The notes under the pieces: generated by a model
What the model saw: only the letters and a program-made list of their open reading frames with translations
Told to the model about the DNA's origin: nothing
Database searches by the model: none
NCBI GenBank assembly: GCA_964547645.1
Contig: CAZJOM010000010.1
Location: 5,881 to 69,880 of the forward strand
Direction of reading: 5' to 3'
Source of the DNA: SZUA-430 sp964547645
GTDB taxonomy: Bacteria > Pseudomonadota > Alphaproteobacteria > Micropepsales > Micropepsaceae
Length of the DNA stretch: 64,000 bases
Translations under genes and position numbers: made by a program
Part shown: piece after piece, positions 7,706 to 16,176 of the stretch
How positions within the stretch are numbered: the stretch's first letter is position 1
Layout: each line of letters opens with the position of its first letter

Positions 7706-8137
7706 ATGATCGTTTGTCGCCCGGCGCAGGAATCCGATTGGTCCTCGATCGAGGGTCTGCTTCGCGCATGCGGTCTGCCTATCGCAGGCGCGCGTGAACA
7801 CTTCGCCGACTTCGTCTTGGCAGAAGCGCGGGACAAGGTCGTGGGTTGCGCTGGAGCGGAAATCTTCGGCGAGGAGGCTCTGCTTCGCTCCGTCGCCGTG
7901 GCTGCGGACTGGCGCGAGCAGGGCGTCGGAGGCAAGTTGGTTGGTGCGGTGCTGGCGAATTTGCGGAGGCGTGGGGTAGCGAACGTCGTTTTGCTCACAA
8001 CCACGGCGGAGGGGTTCTTTGCGGCGCGTGGGTTTCGGCGCACTGCGCGTGAAGCCGTGCCCGCTTCAGTCCAGGCGTCTGTCGAATTCAACGGCGCCTG
8101 TCCGGACAGTGCAATTGTGATGCTCCGCCGGCTCTGA
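7706..8137 (+). CDS. arsN2: ArsN2-type GNAT N-acetyltransferase
   Basis: A 143-residue single GNAT domain. RSVAVAADWREQGVGGKLV is the acetyl-CoA loop, followed by LLTTTAEGFFAARGFRRTAREAVPASV and a C-terminal SVEFNGACPDSAIVM. This pattern is characteristic of the GNATs that accompany ars operons (ArsN2). Its role is not firmly established; the related ArsN1 acetylates the amino group of arsinothricin or phosphinothricin. It is divergent from arsR and shares the intergenic region. GTG 7691 with GGGGAAGG just upstream is an alternative start adding five residues. Confidence 0.8.
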   Translation: MIVCRPAQESDWSSIEGLLRACGLPIAGAREHFADFVLAEARDKVVGCAGAEIFGEEALLRSVAVAADWREQGVGGKLVGAVLANLRRRGVANVVLLTTTAEGFFAARGFRRTAREAVPASVQASVEFNGACPDSAIVMLRRL

Positions 8138-8192
8138 CAAAGCGGGCCAAGTCGCGCAGGTTTGTGCGTCGGCGGTTCGCGCCGCAGGTGCT

Positions 8193-8357
8193 TTAGCTGC
8201 CCGGCGGGTTTGCGGTCACCTTGCCTTCAACGGCGATGTTGCCTTCTAGGTTCGTCGGCGTGCGGGCCATGAAGGTTTGGTAGATTTGGGCGACTTCGAA
8301 CAGCAATGCTGCTACCGCAGCGAGCATGGCCCAGTTTTGCAAACGGCTGCGGGTCAC
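8193..8357 (-). CDS. Small single-pass membrane protein (54 residues)
   Basis: From GTG 8357 this short frame encodes MTRSRLQNWAM, a hydrophobic helix (about residues 10-28, LAAVAALLFEVAQIY) and a polar tail. AAAAAGG lies about 10 bases before the GTG. An ATG ten codons further in is an alternative start. It is divergent from the DUF4919-like gene. I know of no family, so it is a tentative gene supported by the ribosome site and membrane-helix pattern. Confidence 0.4.
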   Translation of the reverse strand: MTRSRLQNWAMLAAVAALLFEVAQIYQTFMARTPTNLEGNIAVEGKVTANPPGS

Positions 8358-8420
8358 GGTTACGTGCCTTTTTGTTGGCCAAATCACGGTATCATATTGG
8401 GGCCACTGAGGGAGACCATT

Positions 8421-9032
8421 GTGATAGTCCGTTTGGCGCTCGCGATTGCGGGCCTTCTTTTCGTGTGCTGCGCTGCGCGGGCGGAGACTTATGAGGAGAT
8501 GGTGGCGCGGGTGCGTGCCGGAGATGCGGCGGTCGACTACCGCGCGCTGCGCGATGCCTATGCGGCGAGCCCGCAATACAGCCCCTATGGCGGCAGCGAC
8601 GACGCGCGGAAGGCGATGCGCGACGGCTTTGTCGCGGGCGAGTGCGCGAAGGTCTTGCAGGCGGCCGAGATCGTGCTCACGGCAAACTTCGTCGACGTTC
8701 AGGCGCATATGTTGAGCGCTACTTGCCGTGAGCGCGGCGGTGATCAGCGTAGTGCGGCGCTGCACAAGGCGGTTGCGAAGGGGTTGCTCGATTCTATTTT
8801 GGCCTCCGGTGACGGAAAGTCTACGAAGACTGCTTTCGTCGTAATCTCCGTGGATGAAGAGTACGTGGTTCTGTCGTCGTTGGGCTGGCATATGACACAG
8901 CAGTCGCTTATTAACGACGACGGGCACACGTTCGACGCGATGCAAGCGACGTCGCGCACTGGCGAGAACGCCACGTTCTATTTTCAGATTGACCGCTTGA
9001 TGGCCTGGTTGAGCCACAGCATGGAACGCTAA
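8421..9032 (+). CDS. Exported DUF4919-like protein
   Basis: GTG 8421 follows GAGGGAGA at ideal spacing and yields 203 residues starting with a signal peptide (IVRLALAIAGLLFVCCAARA, cleavage after ARA). The mature part contains VDYRALRDAYAASPQYSPYG and FVDVQAHMLSATC, which resemble the DUF4919 family of tetratricopeptide-like secreted proteins of unknown function. A frame extending back to 8277 runs antisense to the small gene before it and lacks a ribosome site. Family assignment is from memory of the motif order, so moderate. Confidence 0.7.
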   Translation: MIVRLALAIAGLLFVCCAARAETYEEMVARVRAGDAAVDYRALRDAYAASPQYSPYGGSDDARKAMRDGFVAGECAKVLQAAEIVLTANFVDVQAHMLSATCRERGGDQRSAALHKAVAKGLLDSILASGDGKSTKTAFVVISVDEEYVVLSSLGWHMTQQSLINDDGHTFDAMQATSRTGENATFYFQIDRLMAWLSHSMER

Positions 9033-9177
9033 GGGGGCGGTCTTGTTCGCGCCGACGAACGGCTGAGTGTGCCCTTTATTTCGGGGCCTTGGACGGAGCG
9101 GATGCCAGTGGCATATGCCTTAGCCTATCCGCTAAACTCCGAACGGCCGGGTCGGATTGGCCGTTGAAGGGGGAGAC

Positions 9178-9705
9178 ATGAAGCGCGTTCTTCTTGCCGC
9201 ATGCATCGTTGCAGCTGTCGGTCTGCAGGGTTGCAGTTCGAGCCTCTTTGGGTCGGCAGACAAGCTGGCGCCCGCGGCAGCGTCTCCCTCCGGCGAACCG
9301 GCCAAGCCCGCGCGGCCCCCAGCCAGCATGGGTCTGGCGCGGTTCGATGTGGACAGCAACGGCGAAGTCAGCAAAGGCGAGCTTGAGCAGACGCTGACCT
9401 CGGACTTCAAGAAGGACGACGCGAACGGCGATCAGTCGCTTGATCCTGCCGAGGCGCGAGCTTTGAACGAACGTTTGCGGCAGGAGCCGAACACCTCGCC
9501 GGTGTTCGACTGGAATGCGGATGGGCGCTTGGTGTTCGCGGAGTTTGCGACGCAGTGGCGGACATTGTTCGACCGGTCGGATCGCAATAGCGATGGCATC
9601 GTGGACGAGGAGGAGCTGAAGAGTTCCGGGCGCGAGCGCAAGCCGCGGGAGTTGCCGCCGCCGACATTCAGCGGCCGCAATGGTCGTCCGCCGGGATCGC
9701 TTTGA
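9178..9705 (+). CDS. EF-hand calcium-binding lipoprotein
   Basis: ATG 9178 follows GGGGGAGAC. The 175-residue protein has a lipoprotein signal with lipobox LQGC (Cys17), then a Pro/Ala linker and four EF-hand loops: DVDSNGEVSKGE, DANGDQSLDPAE, DWNADGRLVFAE and DRNSDGIVDEEE, each with acidic residues at positions 1, 3, 5 and 12 or accepted substitutes. It ends with a basic Pro-rich tail. It is likely a periplasm-facing Ca2+ sensor or buffer. The amidase start lies 49 bases after its stop. Confidence 0.85.
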   Translation: MKRVLLAACIVAAVGLQGCSSSLFGSADKLAPAAASPSGEPAKPARPPASMGLARFDVDSNGEVSKGELEQTLTSDFKKDDANGDQSLDPAEARALNERLRQEPNTSPVFDWNADGRLVFAEFATQWRTLFDRSDRNSDGIVDEEELKSSGRERKPRELPPPTFSGRNGRPPGSL

Positions 9706-9754
9706 TGCCCGGTGGTTAGTTCGCCTTCATCTGACTGACGCGAGTCGACGAACA

Positions 9755-11092
9755 ATGACGTTGATCGGGCGTACTATTGATTCACTTGCGGCCGATCTAG
9801 CGGCGGGCAAGACGACGAGCCGGGCGCTCGTCGAGGCGGCGTTGGTGTCGATTGCAGCAGACAGCACCGCGTTTACGTTGGTTGGCATCGAACGCGCTCG
9901 GGTCGAGGCCGATGCGTCGGATCGTTTGCGCAAGGCGGGTGTCGTGCCGTCGCTGCTGGCGGGTGTACCGATTTCGATCAAGGACTTGTTCGATGTCGCG
10001 GGCGAGACGACGGGCGCTGGCTCCGCGCTGCTGCGCGATGCGCCCGCGGCTTTGCGCGATGCGCCGCCGGTGGCTCGGTTGCGGGCTGCGGGTGCGGTGA
10101 TCATCGGGCGTACGCATATGAGCGAGTTTGCGTTTAGCGGGCTCGGCGCCAATCCGCACTATCCACGTTGCACCAATCCGCATGACGCGTCGCGCGTGCC
10201 CGGCGGCTCGAGTTCGGGGGCGGCGGTGTCGGTGGCGCGCGGGCAAGCAGCGATGGGCCTTGGCACCGACACGGGCGGTTCGACGCGGATTCCGCCATCG
10301 TTTTGCGGTGTTGTCGGCTTCAAGCCGACGCAGGCGCGGGTGACGCGTGACGGCGCATTTCCGCTTTCGGAGTCGTTGGATAGTATAGGGCCGATTGCGA
10401 ACTCGGTCGCTTGTTGTGCGCTCGTCGATGGTTTGATCGCGGATACGCCGATCGGGCGGCATCCGGCGCTTGGCGTGGCTGGCTTACGGTTCGCGGTGCC
10501 GACGGACTTCGTGCTCGACACGACGGATGCCATTGTGGCAGCGGCGTTCGATCGCGCACTGGTGCGATTGACAGACGCGGGTGCGCGGATCGAGCGGCTG
10601 CGTGTGCCGGGGTTGGCGCGCATCCCTGAAATCAACGCACGCGGTACGATCGCGAATGCGGAGGTGTTTGCGTATCACACGCGCGCTGGCTTGCTGAAGC
10701 GGCGTGAGGAGTATGATCCAAATGTCGTGGCGCGCATCGAGGTGGGCGGCCGGATGACGGCGGGCGACTATCTAGATCTGCTGCATGCTCGCGCGGCGTT
10801 GACCGCGGAGGTCGATCGGTTGAGCGCGCCTTACGACGCGCTGCTGTTTCCTACGACGCCGTGCGTCGCGCCGCGGTTCGACGAGATTGCCGAACAGGCG
10901 GGGTTTTCCCGCGCCAACGCGCTCGCTTTGCGTAACCCAAGCGTCGTCAATTTCCTCGATCGCTGCGCGCTTAGTGTACCGATGCATCTCGGCGGCGAGT
11001 TGCCGTCTGGTATGATGATCGTGGGCGAGAGGCTGGGTGACGCGCGACTGCTCGCGATCGGGCATGCCGTTGAGGCGACGCTGCGCGGTTAA
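9755..11092 (+). CDS. Amidase-signature family amidohydrolase
   Basis: A 445-residue amidase-signature enzyme. The Ser-cisSer-Lys triad is visible: Lys in PISIKDLFD (about residue 75), the cis-Ser region PGGSSSGAAVSVA (about 150) and the nucleophile in GTDTGGSTRIPPSFCG (about 173). The family hydrolyses amides, including Glu-tRNA amidotransferase GatA, but no gatB or gatC is nearby, so a stand-alone amidase is more likely. The start at ATG 9755 matches the usual N-terminus of the family. It ends 4 bases inside the convergent gene that follows. Confidence 0.85.
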   Translation: MTLIGRTIDSLAADLAAGKTTSRALVEAALVSIAADSTAFTLVGIERARVEADASDRLRKAGVVPSLLAGVPISIKDLFDVAGETTGAGSALLRDAPAALRDAPPVARLRAAGAVIIGRTHMSEFAFSGLGANPHYPRCTNPHDASRVPGGSSSGAAVSVARGQAAMGLGTDTGGSTRIPPSFCGVVGFKPTQARVTRDGAFPLSESLDSIGPIANSVACCALVDGLIADTPIGRHPALGVAGLRFAVPTDFVLDTTDAIVAAAFDRALVRLTDAGARIERLRVPGLARIPEINARGTIANAEVFAYHTRAGLLKRREEYDPNVVARIEVGGRMTAGDYLDLLHARAALTAEVDRLSAPYDALLFPTTPCVAPRFDEIAEQAGFSRANALALRNPSVVNFLDRCALSVPMHLGGELPSGMMIVGERLGDARLLAIGHAVEATLRG

Positions 11093-11727
11093 GCGGCGTC
11101 GGCGGCTGCGTCAGGCTTTGCGGTGCCGGCTCCGGCCTTCGGTTTGCCGATGGCGAGGCCGTTACCGAAGGAGACCGTGAGGGGTAGCGCCACGGCCTTC
11201 GTCGGTCGCGTGAAGAGCGTCGCACTTTCGCACTTGATGGTGCCGGTGCCGTGGGCTTTGCCGAGCCTTGCGAACATGATGCGGCCGTCTTGAATGCGAA
11301 GGCTCGCGCTCTCGACGGTCAGAGAGATCGTCACTTCGAATTCGATTTCAGGTCCGATCTCCGAATGGTCGAGCATGATCTGCAGGCGTGGTTTGTGCGT
11401 GGACCGTATGTCGTGCTTCGAGAGCGCGTGGTCGATGATCTGATCGGGCGGGAACTTTGTGCGGTCGGTGTATTGCGCGAGATCGCGGCGCGTATTCCAG
11501 GCTGCCGCCAAGATGTCGATGACTTTGACGTCGAGCGCCGCCTGTAGCGCTTCTGTCGCGCTTTGCGCCGCGTGGTTTTGCAGGAGAGCGGGAGCCGCGG
11601 TGAGCAGCGCCTGTACGCCGCGCATGCCCGCGGTGGCGTTCAGCGCAGTCAGGGCATCTTTGCGGACACTCGGGTTGTCGAAGTCGAAGAACTGAACAAG
11701 CGTGGCGGCAGGCGGCGGCGTCTTCAT
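11089..11727 (-). CDS. Unknown cytosolic protein, partner of the PAN-like membrane protein
   Basis: I do not recognise this 212-residue protein. It starts at ATG 11727, overlapping the stop of the preceding gene (ATGA), so the pair is translationally coupled. It has no signal or membrane segment. The first 100 residues are helical and Ala/Leu-rich (ALTALNATAGMRGVQALLTAAPALL). The second half is beta-rich with alternating hydrophobics (EIEFEVTISLTVESASLRI), and the tail is Lys/Ala-rich. The coupling suggests it works with the cytosolic side of its neighbour. Confidence 0.65.
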   Translation of the reverse strand: MKTPPPAATLVQFFDFDNPSVRKDALTALNATAGMRGVQALLTAAPALLQNHAAQSATEALQAALDVKVIDILAAAWNTRRDLAQYTDRTKFPPDQIIDHALSKHDIRSTHKPRLQIMLDHSEIGPEIEFEVTISLTVESASLRIQDGRIMFARLGKAHGTGTIKCESATLFTRPTKAVALPLTVSFGNGLAIGKPKAGAGTAKPDAAADAA

Positions 11728-12866
11728 GCGAAGGCTCCATCGGCAACGGCGAGGATACGGGTTTCGGGTGCGGCGACAGCGGCAGAGTTGCGCACGATGA
11801 AGCGCAAGCTCATGTCGGGCTTGTCCGTGCTCTCGACGGCGACGACGTGACGGTCCATGCCGTTCGAGACAAGGCGCGTGGTGATGCGGGTCAGCATGCG
11901 GCGCTGATGCGACTTCCAATAGACGCCGGCACCGCCGAGCATGAAGGCGATCGCGCCGATCACGGCCCAGAGCGGGAGGCCGCGTGGACGTGCCGCGGGG
12001 AATGACGGCCGTGGCGCCGGCGTTGCGATTTGTGCTGGCGGCGATAGTGTTGCGGCGGGTTTGGAAGCTTCTGCTACGCTGGATTCAGCGGGCACCTCGG
12101 GTGCCACCTCTGCGACTGGCGGGAACGGCGGCGGGACGATGTCCCGCGGCGGTTCGATTGGCGTCGGCATCTCAACGGTCGGCACTTCGCCAGCGGTGGT
12201 GATCGCCTCGGCGGCAGGTATTTCTGTGGATGGCGCATCCGACGGTGCCGGGGTCGGGCGCGGCGGCAGTGGAAATGCGATGACCAGTGGATGCCCGAGC
12301 CGCGGTGGCGGCGGAATGATTTCCTCTATTGGCGACGGCGCAACCTCTGCGGTTGGGGTGACCTCGGGCATTGTTGAGGTTGTGTGCGTTGGTGTCGGTA
12401 GGGGCGGTGGCGCGATCTCGACTGTGTCGTCCGCGACCGGCGCCATCGTGCTTTGCGCCCGCTCAAGCAGGCGTTTCAAGCGGCAAATGCCCACGGGGCG
12501 TTCCAGTGTTGGGCGCTGATAGTCAGACCGCTGACAATCGTTGTTGGCACTGCAGGCGGCATGGCATTGCGCGGCCTCAGCCTCTTCGTCGACGTTGCGG
12601 CGGTTGAACTTGATTCCCAGAAATCCGCCAGGCAGCGATCTGATGACGCCTTTCAATGCGGCGGGATCGATTGCGCCTTCGCCGACTGGCACCAGAGTAA
12701 ATGACTCATCGTCCTCGCCTGGCGTGACCGCGAGCACGGAGAAATCCGTAAGCTTATTCGCGTCGCCTTTGGGTACGGACGTATCCTGGCCGCTTGCAGG
12801 TAGCAACCCTGCAGCGAGCACAACTGCCCCGATTAATACCCCACAGCAGAGGCGCTTGGCGGTCAT
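11724..12866 (-). CDS. Exported PAN/Apple-like protein with Pro-rich stalk and membrane anchor
   Basis: The 380-residue protein begins with a signal peptide (CCGVLIGAVVLAAGLLPASG). Residues about 80-130 contain FLGIKFNRRNVDEEAEAAQCHAACSANNDCQ and CRLKRLL, with the C-x3-C-x4-C cysteine order and spacing of PAN/Apple adhesion modules. A Pro/Glu/Thr-rich stalk of about 150 residues follows, then one transmembrane helix (LPLWAVIGAIAFMLGGAGVYW) and a cytosolic tail. ATG 12866 has AAGGG upstream; GTG 12890 is an alternative. PAN modules bind proteins or carbohydrates. I infer an envelope receptor or scaffold coupled to the next gene. Confidence 0.65.
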   Translation of the reverse strand: MTAKRLCCGVLIGAVVLAAGLLPASGQDTSVPKGDANKLTDFSVLAVTPGEDDESFTLVPVGEGAIDPAALKGVIRSLPGGFLGIKFNRRNVDEEAEAAQCHAACSANNDCQRSDYQRPTLERPVGICRLKRLLERAQSTMAPVADDTVEIAPPPLPTPTHTTSTMPEVTPTAEVAPSPIEEIIPPPPRLGHPLVIAFPLPPRPTPAPSDAPSTEIPAAEAITTAGEVPTVEMPTPIEPPRDIVPPPFPPVAEVAPEVPAESSVAEASKPAATLSPPAQIATPAPRPSFPAARPRGLPLWAVIGAIAFMLGGAGVYWKSHQRRMLTRITTRLVSNGMDRHVVAVESTDKPDMSLRFIVRNSAAVAAPETRILAVADGAFA

Positions 12867-13014
12867 GGACGCGCGCCCTTTTCGAATCACGTTGTGATTG
12901 ACGCTAGTGTGCCACGCTCTGCGATACGAGTGTGAAACGATGAGATTTCGTTGTGGCTATGGCGCTGTCGCCCCCGTCAAATAAGTCCGTGTACGGTGCG
13001 ATCGGTTTGCAGCG

Positions 13015-13737
13015 CTACCCTGGCGCCGGTCGCGCGCGTTGGTTGTAGAGGAGTTTGCGCAGGCGGTCTTGTTCTTCCTTCGACATTTTCGATGGGTCGA
13101 TCGAGAGGTCGCTGCCTACGGCCATGCCTCGTTTGACGGCAGGGCGTTCCGCGAGTTCGTCCATCCAGCGTTTGACGTATTTGAAGTCGTCGATGTCCTG
13201 GCCGTAGGCTTTGTAGTTCACACTCCACGGATACGAGATCATGTCGGCGATCGTGTAGTCGCGGCCGGCGAGATAGGGGCGGTCGTAGAGGCGGTTGTTC
13301 ATTACGCCGAAGAGACGGTTGACCTCGTCCGTGAAGCGGCGCACGGCGTAGCTTTGTTCGCCTTGGCTGTCGCCGAGGCGGCGGAAATGGCCGCACTCGC
13401 CGAACTTCGGGCCTTGGTTCGCCATCTGCCAGACCACCCACTGCGTGACTTCGGTCTTGCCGCGCACATCTTGCGGCCAGAACTTTCCGGCTTTTTCCGC
13501 AAGGTACATCATGATGGCACCGGATTCGAAGGCGCTGATCGGTTCGCCGCCGCCTTTCGGTTCTCGGTCGACGATTGCGGGCATCCGGTTGTTCGGACCG
13601 ATCTTCAGGAACGCATCAGAGAATTGATCGCCTTGACCGATGCGCAGCGGGATCATGTTGTACGGGATCGCTGCTTCCTCAAGCAGGATCGTGACCTTCT
13701 TTCCGTTTGGCGTCGGCCAAAAGTAGAGATCGATCAT
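13015..13737 (-). CDS. Nu-class glutathione S-transferase (YfcG/GstB-like)
   Basis: A 240-residue GST. The N-terminal thioredoxin-fold part MIDLYFWPTPNGKKVTILLEE and the GQGDQFSDAFLKIGPNNRMPAIVD segment closely follow E. coli YfcG, a disulfide-bond reductase that binds glutathione disulfide. The FESGAIMMYLAEK glutathione-binding helix and the helical C-terminal domain (RPYLAGRDYTIADMISYPW) are present. ATG 13737 is chosen because the family starts at MIDLYF; upstream codons to 13815 show no similarity. Confidence 0.88.
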   Translation of the reverse strand: MIDLYFWPTPNGKKVTILLEEAAIPYNMIPLRIGQGDQFSDAFLKIGPNNRMPAIVDREPKGGGEPISAFESGAIMMYLAEKAGKFWPQDVRGKTEVTQWVVWQMANQGPKFGECGHFRRLGDSQGEQSYAVRRFTDEVNRLFGVMNNRLYDRPYLAGRDYTIADMISYPWSVNYKAYGQDIDDFKYVKRWMDELAERPAVKRGMAVGSDLSIDPSKMSKEEQDRLRKLLYNQRARPAPG

Positions 13738-13828
13738 GGGCGCACCTTCGCATGTGAGTATCGATTGCGCGATTAAGGACGTCGCGCGGTGCGCGCGCAA
13801 GGCGGCGAACAACAACGATTGGCGGAGA

Positions 13829-15169
13829 TTACGGGAGTGGCGGCAGCGCGGGCTCTTCGTAGCTCAGCGTCGCGAACTCCGGAATCACTTCGTCTTCGAG
13901 TTCGACGATGCGCACGACGCGTTGGGCGCAGGCGGTTTCGATCTTCTTGGCGAGTTCAGGAGCGGGTGCGGTAACTACCGGTTTCGCGGCGCAGCGTTGG
14001 CCGATCTCGCCGCTGAGGCGTTCCCCACCCGCGGCGCAGTAGAGGCCGCTGCCGTCGGGTTGAACGGAGAAGCGCACGCCGTTTGTGTTGAAGCGTTTGG
14101 CGAGGTGGTTGAGGACCTGAATGCGCGCTGCGCTATCTTCCGGCGACATGCGGCGCGGGGTTTTGTGCATTTGCGTGATCGGGAGAGCTTCGATCGCGCG
14201 TAGGGTCGGCTTCTCGCCGGACGCCGCAGCGAGGTGAACGCGGGCGACGAGACCGTAGTCGCGGCAGATATCAAAGCGGCTCATGTCCTGCGTGCCCCAG
14301 TGCATGAAGTTGCCGAGGCCATAGAAGACCGGTTTGCCGCCGACGATCTCGATGCCGTTCGGGACGTGGTGGTGGTGGCCGACGACGAGGTCCGCGCCTT
14401 GGGCCAATGCGCCGGTCAGGCGAGTGCGGTCGGTGGCGCTGGTGTTGACCTCAAACTCTTGGCCGTAGTGAACCGAAAGGATGCGGTAGTCGGCTGCCGT
14501 TGCGGCGAGCGCCGCGGTTGCTTCGTTGAAGTCGCGGTCGTTGCCGTAAGAGAGTTGGCCGGGGCGGTCTTCGTCTTCGGATGGCGCGTCGTAACCGCTG
14601 CCGATGATGCCGAGGGCGCTGATCGCGAATGTCTTCCCTTTCACGGTCATGAGCACCGGTGTGCGTGCGGTTTTGCGGCTGGCGCCGAGGCCGGTGTTGG
14701 CAACGCCGATTTCCTTCAATTGCTTTAGAGTTTCGCGCGCGCCCTCAAGGCCGAAGTCCATGGCGTGGTTGTTGGCGGTCGAGAAGACGTTGAGGCCGAT
14801 CTGCATGAGGTGTCGCACGCCACTTGGGTGGGTGCGGAAGCCGAACAGCTTTAGGTTTGCTTTCAGATCGTTGCGGTCCGTTACGACGGTTTCGAGATTT
14901 GCGAAATTGATGTCGCCGGTAATCTCGTGCGCGATCAACGCCGACGCGTCGCTCCAAGCGAGGCGCATGCCATGCTTGGTCCCGAAGCTCGCGTAGACGG
15001 GTTCGAAACTTCCGTTAAGTCCGGTGTCACCAGCGAGTGTGATCGTGATTTCGGTCTCGTTGCTTTGAGTCTGGCTGGCAATGGGGGCAGGTTTTTGCTC
15101 CGCCCCGGCGCTGGTGACAGTCGCGAGCAGCGAGATCGTAACGACGAAGTTGCGAAGAAGCGTTATCAT
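13829..15169 (-). CDS. Exported CapA-family metallophosphoesterase-like protein
   Basis: About 446 residues with a signal peptide (LLRNFVVTISLLATVTSAGA). CapA (poly-gamma-glutamate biosynthesis type) motifs are present in order: LAGDTGLNG, FANLETVVT, TANNHAMDFG, ILSVHYGQEF and VVGHHHHVPNGIEIVGGKPVFYGLGNF, which together form the dimetal site. There are no capB or capC neighbours, so a polyglutamate role is unlikely; many CapA paralogues act on envelope substrates. GTG 15196 is an alternative start; neither start has a good ribosome site. Confidence 0.8.
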   Translation of the reverse strand: MITLLRNFVVTISLLATVTSAGAEQKPAPIASQTQSNETEITITLAGDTGLNGSFEPVYASFGTKHGMRLAWSDASALIAHEITGDINFANLETVVTDRNDLKANLKLFGFRTHPSGVRHLMQIGLNVFSTANNHAMDFGLEGARETLKQLKEIGVANTGLGASRKTARTPVLMTVKGKTFAISALGIIGSGYDAPSEDEDRPGQLSYGNDRDFNEATAALAATAADYRILSVHYGQEFEVNTSATDRTRLTGALAQGADLVVGHHHHVPNGIEIVGGKPVFYGLGNFMHWGTQDMSRFDICRDYGLVARVHLAAASGEKPTLRAIEALPITQMHKTPRRMSPEDSAARIQVLNHLAKRFNTNGVRFSVQPDGSGLYCAAGGERLSGEIGQRCAAKPVVTAPAPELAKKIETACAQRVVRIVELEDEVIPEFATLSYEEPALPPLP

Positions 15170-15288
15170 CGTCTGCAGTTTTGACTGATCTGCCACAGCA
15201 ACGAAAGCAAAGACAACTCACGCGGGAGTTGACTGGCGGTCAGAGCAAATTTGAAGCGAAGTGATCTGAAGCGAATCGTTTTTTCGTA

Positions 15289-16110
15289 ATGAGCAAAATG
15301 CAGGCACCAGGATCGGACACCCCCGACGGGAGCGCAGCACCGCCAGGCGGTGGCTCAGCGACGCCGCATCGTGGTCAATCGCGTTTGTCCGAGCTTGGCC
15401 TGATCGTTCGGGCAGTGCCGGTGTTCGACTTGCGAAAGGGCACGGCCAGCACCTTCTTTTGTATTCCAGCGCGCGTCACCTCCGGCGGGAATGCCTTCGG
15501 ATATCACCTCTTAAGCGGCGCGTTGGAGTCGACATTGGCTGCGGTCGATCTCGAATTAGTGGACTCGGCGATCGCTTATGCCGCTCGTTTTGATGAGGCG
15601 AAGATCATCGCCGCCATCGGAACGACGGTTTCCTATTCGACCCTAGCCGAACCGAAATCGCGGGCGGCCTATTTGGCGAAGCTCAAAACGGCATCGTTTC
15701 CGAATAACCCGTTGGTGGTGAAGGTGGAGATGATTCCTCCTGGAACGCCGACCGAGCGGCTCTCAACGATCGTGGGCTACGTGAAGGCGGGTGGCTGGAG
15801 AGCATTTGTGAGCGTTGCCGATTTCCAGGCAAGGACTTGGACGGCCGGTTCGGTGGCGGCTGTCGCAGGCATCGGCCTGATGGTGGAGCCCGCGGATGAT
15901 GCGGCGGTGGTCCAGCAGAAGGCGAGAGCTCTTCTGGCACTGTGCGCGGCACAGAATGCGGTTTCGTTCATGGATGGGTTGGTGCTGTCCGAGGCGGTCG
16001 AGGCGGCTGTAATCGAAGGCGTTCGGTTTGGGACGGGGCCTGGGCTCAGCCTTATCATGTTTCCAATGAACGGCGGCTTGCCGAAGGTGCCATTGCCGGC
16101 GCGCAGTTAG
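15289..16110 (+). CDS. Degenerate EAL-like domain protein
   Basis: This 273-residue protein lacks a signal peptide and has a flexible, Gly/Pro-rich first 30 residues. The rest follows the order of EAL phosphodiesterase secondary structure: a PVFDL strand, a segment where EAL would sit (here FCIPAR), a helix VDLELVDSAIAYA, a KVEMIP strand, WRAFVSVADF where DDFG would sit, and a late MDGLVLS segment. None of the catalytic acidic residues I would expect is in place. I infer a non-catalytic relative that may bind c-di-GMP or a protein; the assignment is tentative. Confidence 0.5.
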   Translation: MSKMQAPGSDTPDGSAAPPGGGSATPHRGQSRLSELGLIVRAVPVFDLRKGTASTFFCIPARVTSGGNAFGYHLLSGALESTLAAVDLELVDSAIAYAARFDEAKIIAAIGTTVSYSTLAEPKSRAAYLAKLKTASFPNNPLVVKVEMIPPGTPTERLSTIVGYVKAGGWRAFVSVADFQARTWTAGSVAAVAGIGLMVEPADDAAVVQQKARALLALCAAQNAVSFMDGLVLSEAVEAAVIEGVRFGTGPGLSLIMFPMNGGLPKVPLPARS

Positions 16111-16176
16111 GTGCCCATCGCGCTTTTCCGAGAATTGCCCTAGGGTCACTCCAACGAACCAAGGGGGCGGGCGTTG

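Noticed and set aside
11941..12519. Gly/Ser-rich 192-codon frame on the plus strand
   Set aside because: It is the mirror of the Pro/Thr/Glu-rich stalk of the PAN-like protein; low complexity follows from the other strand.
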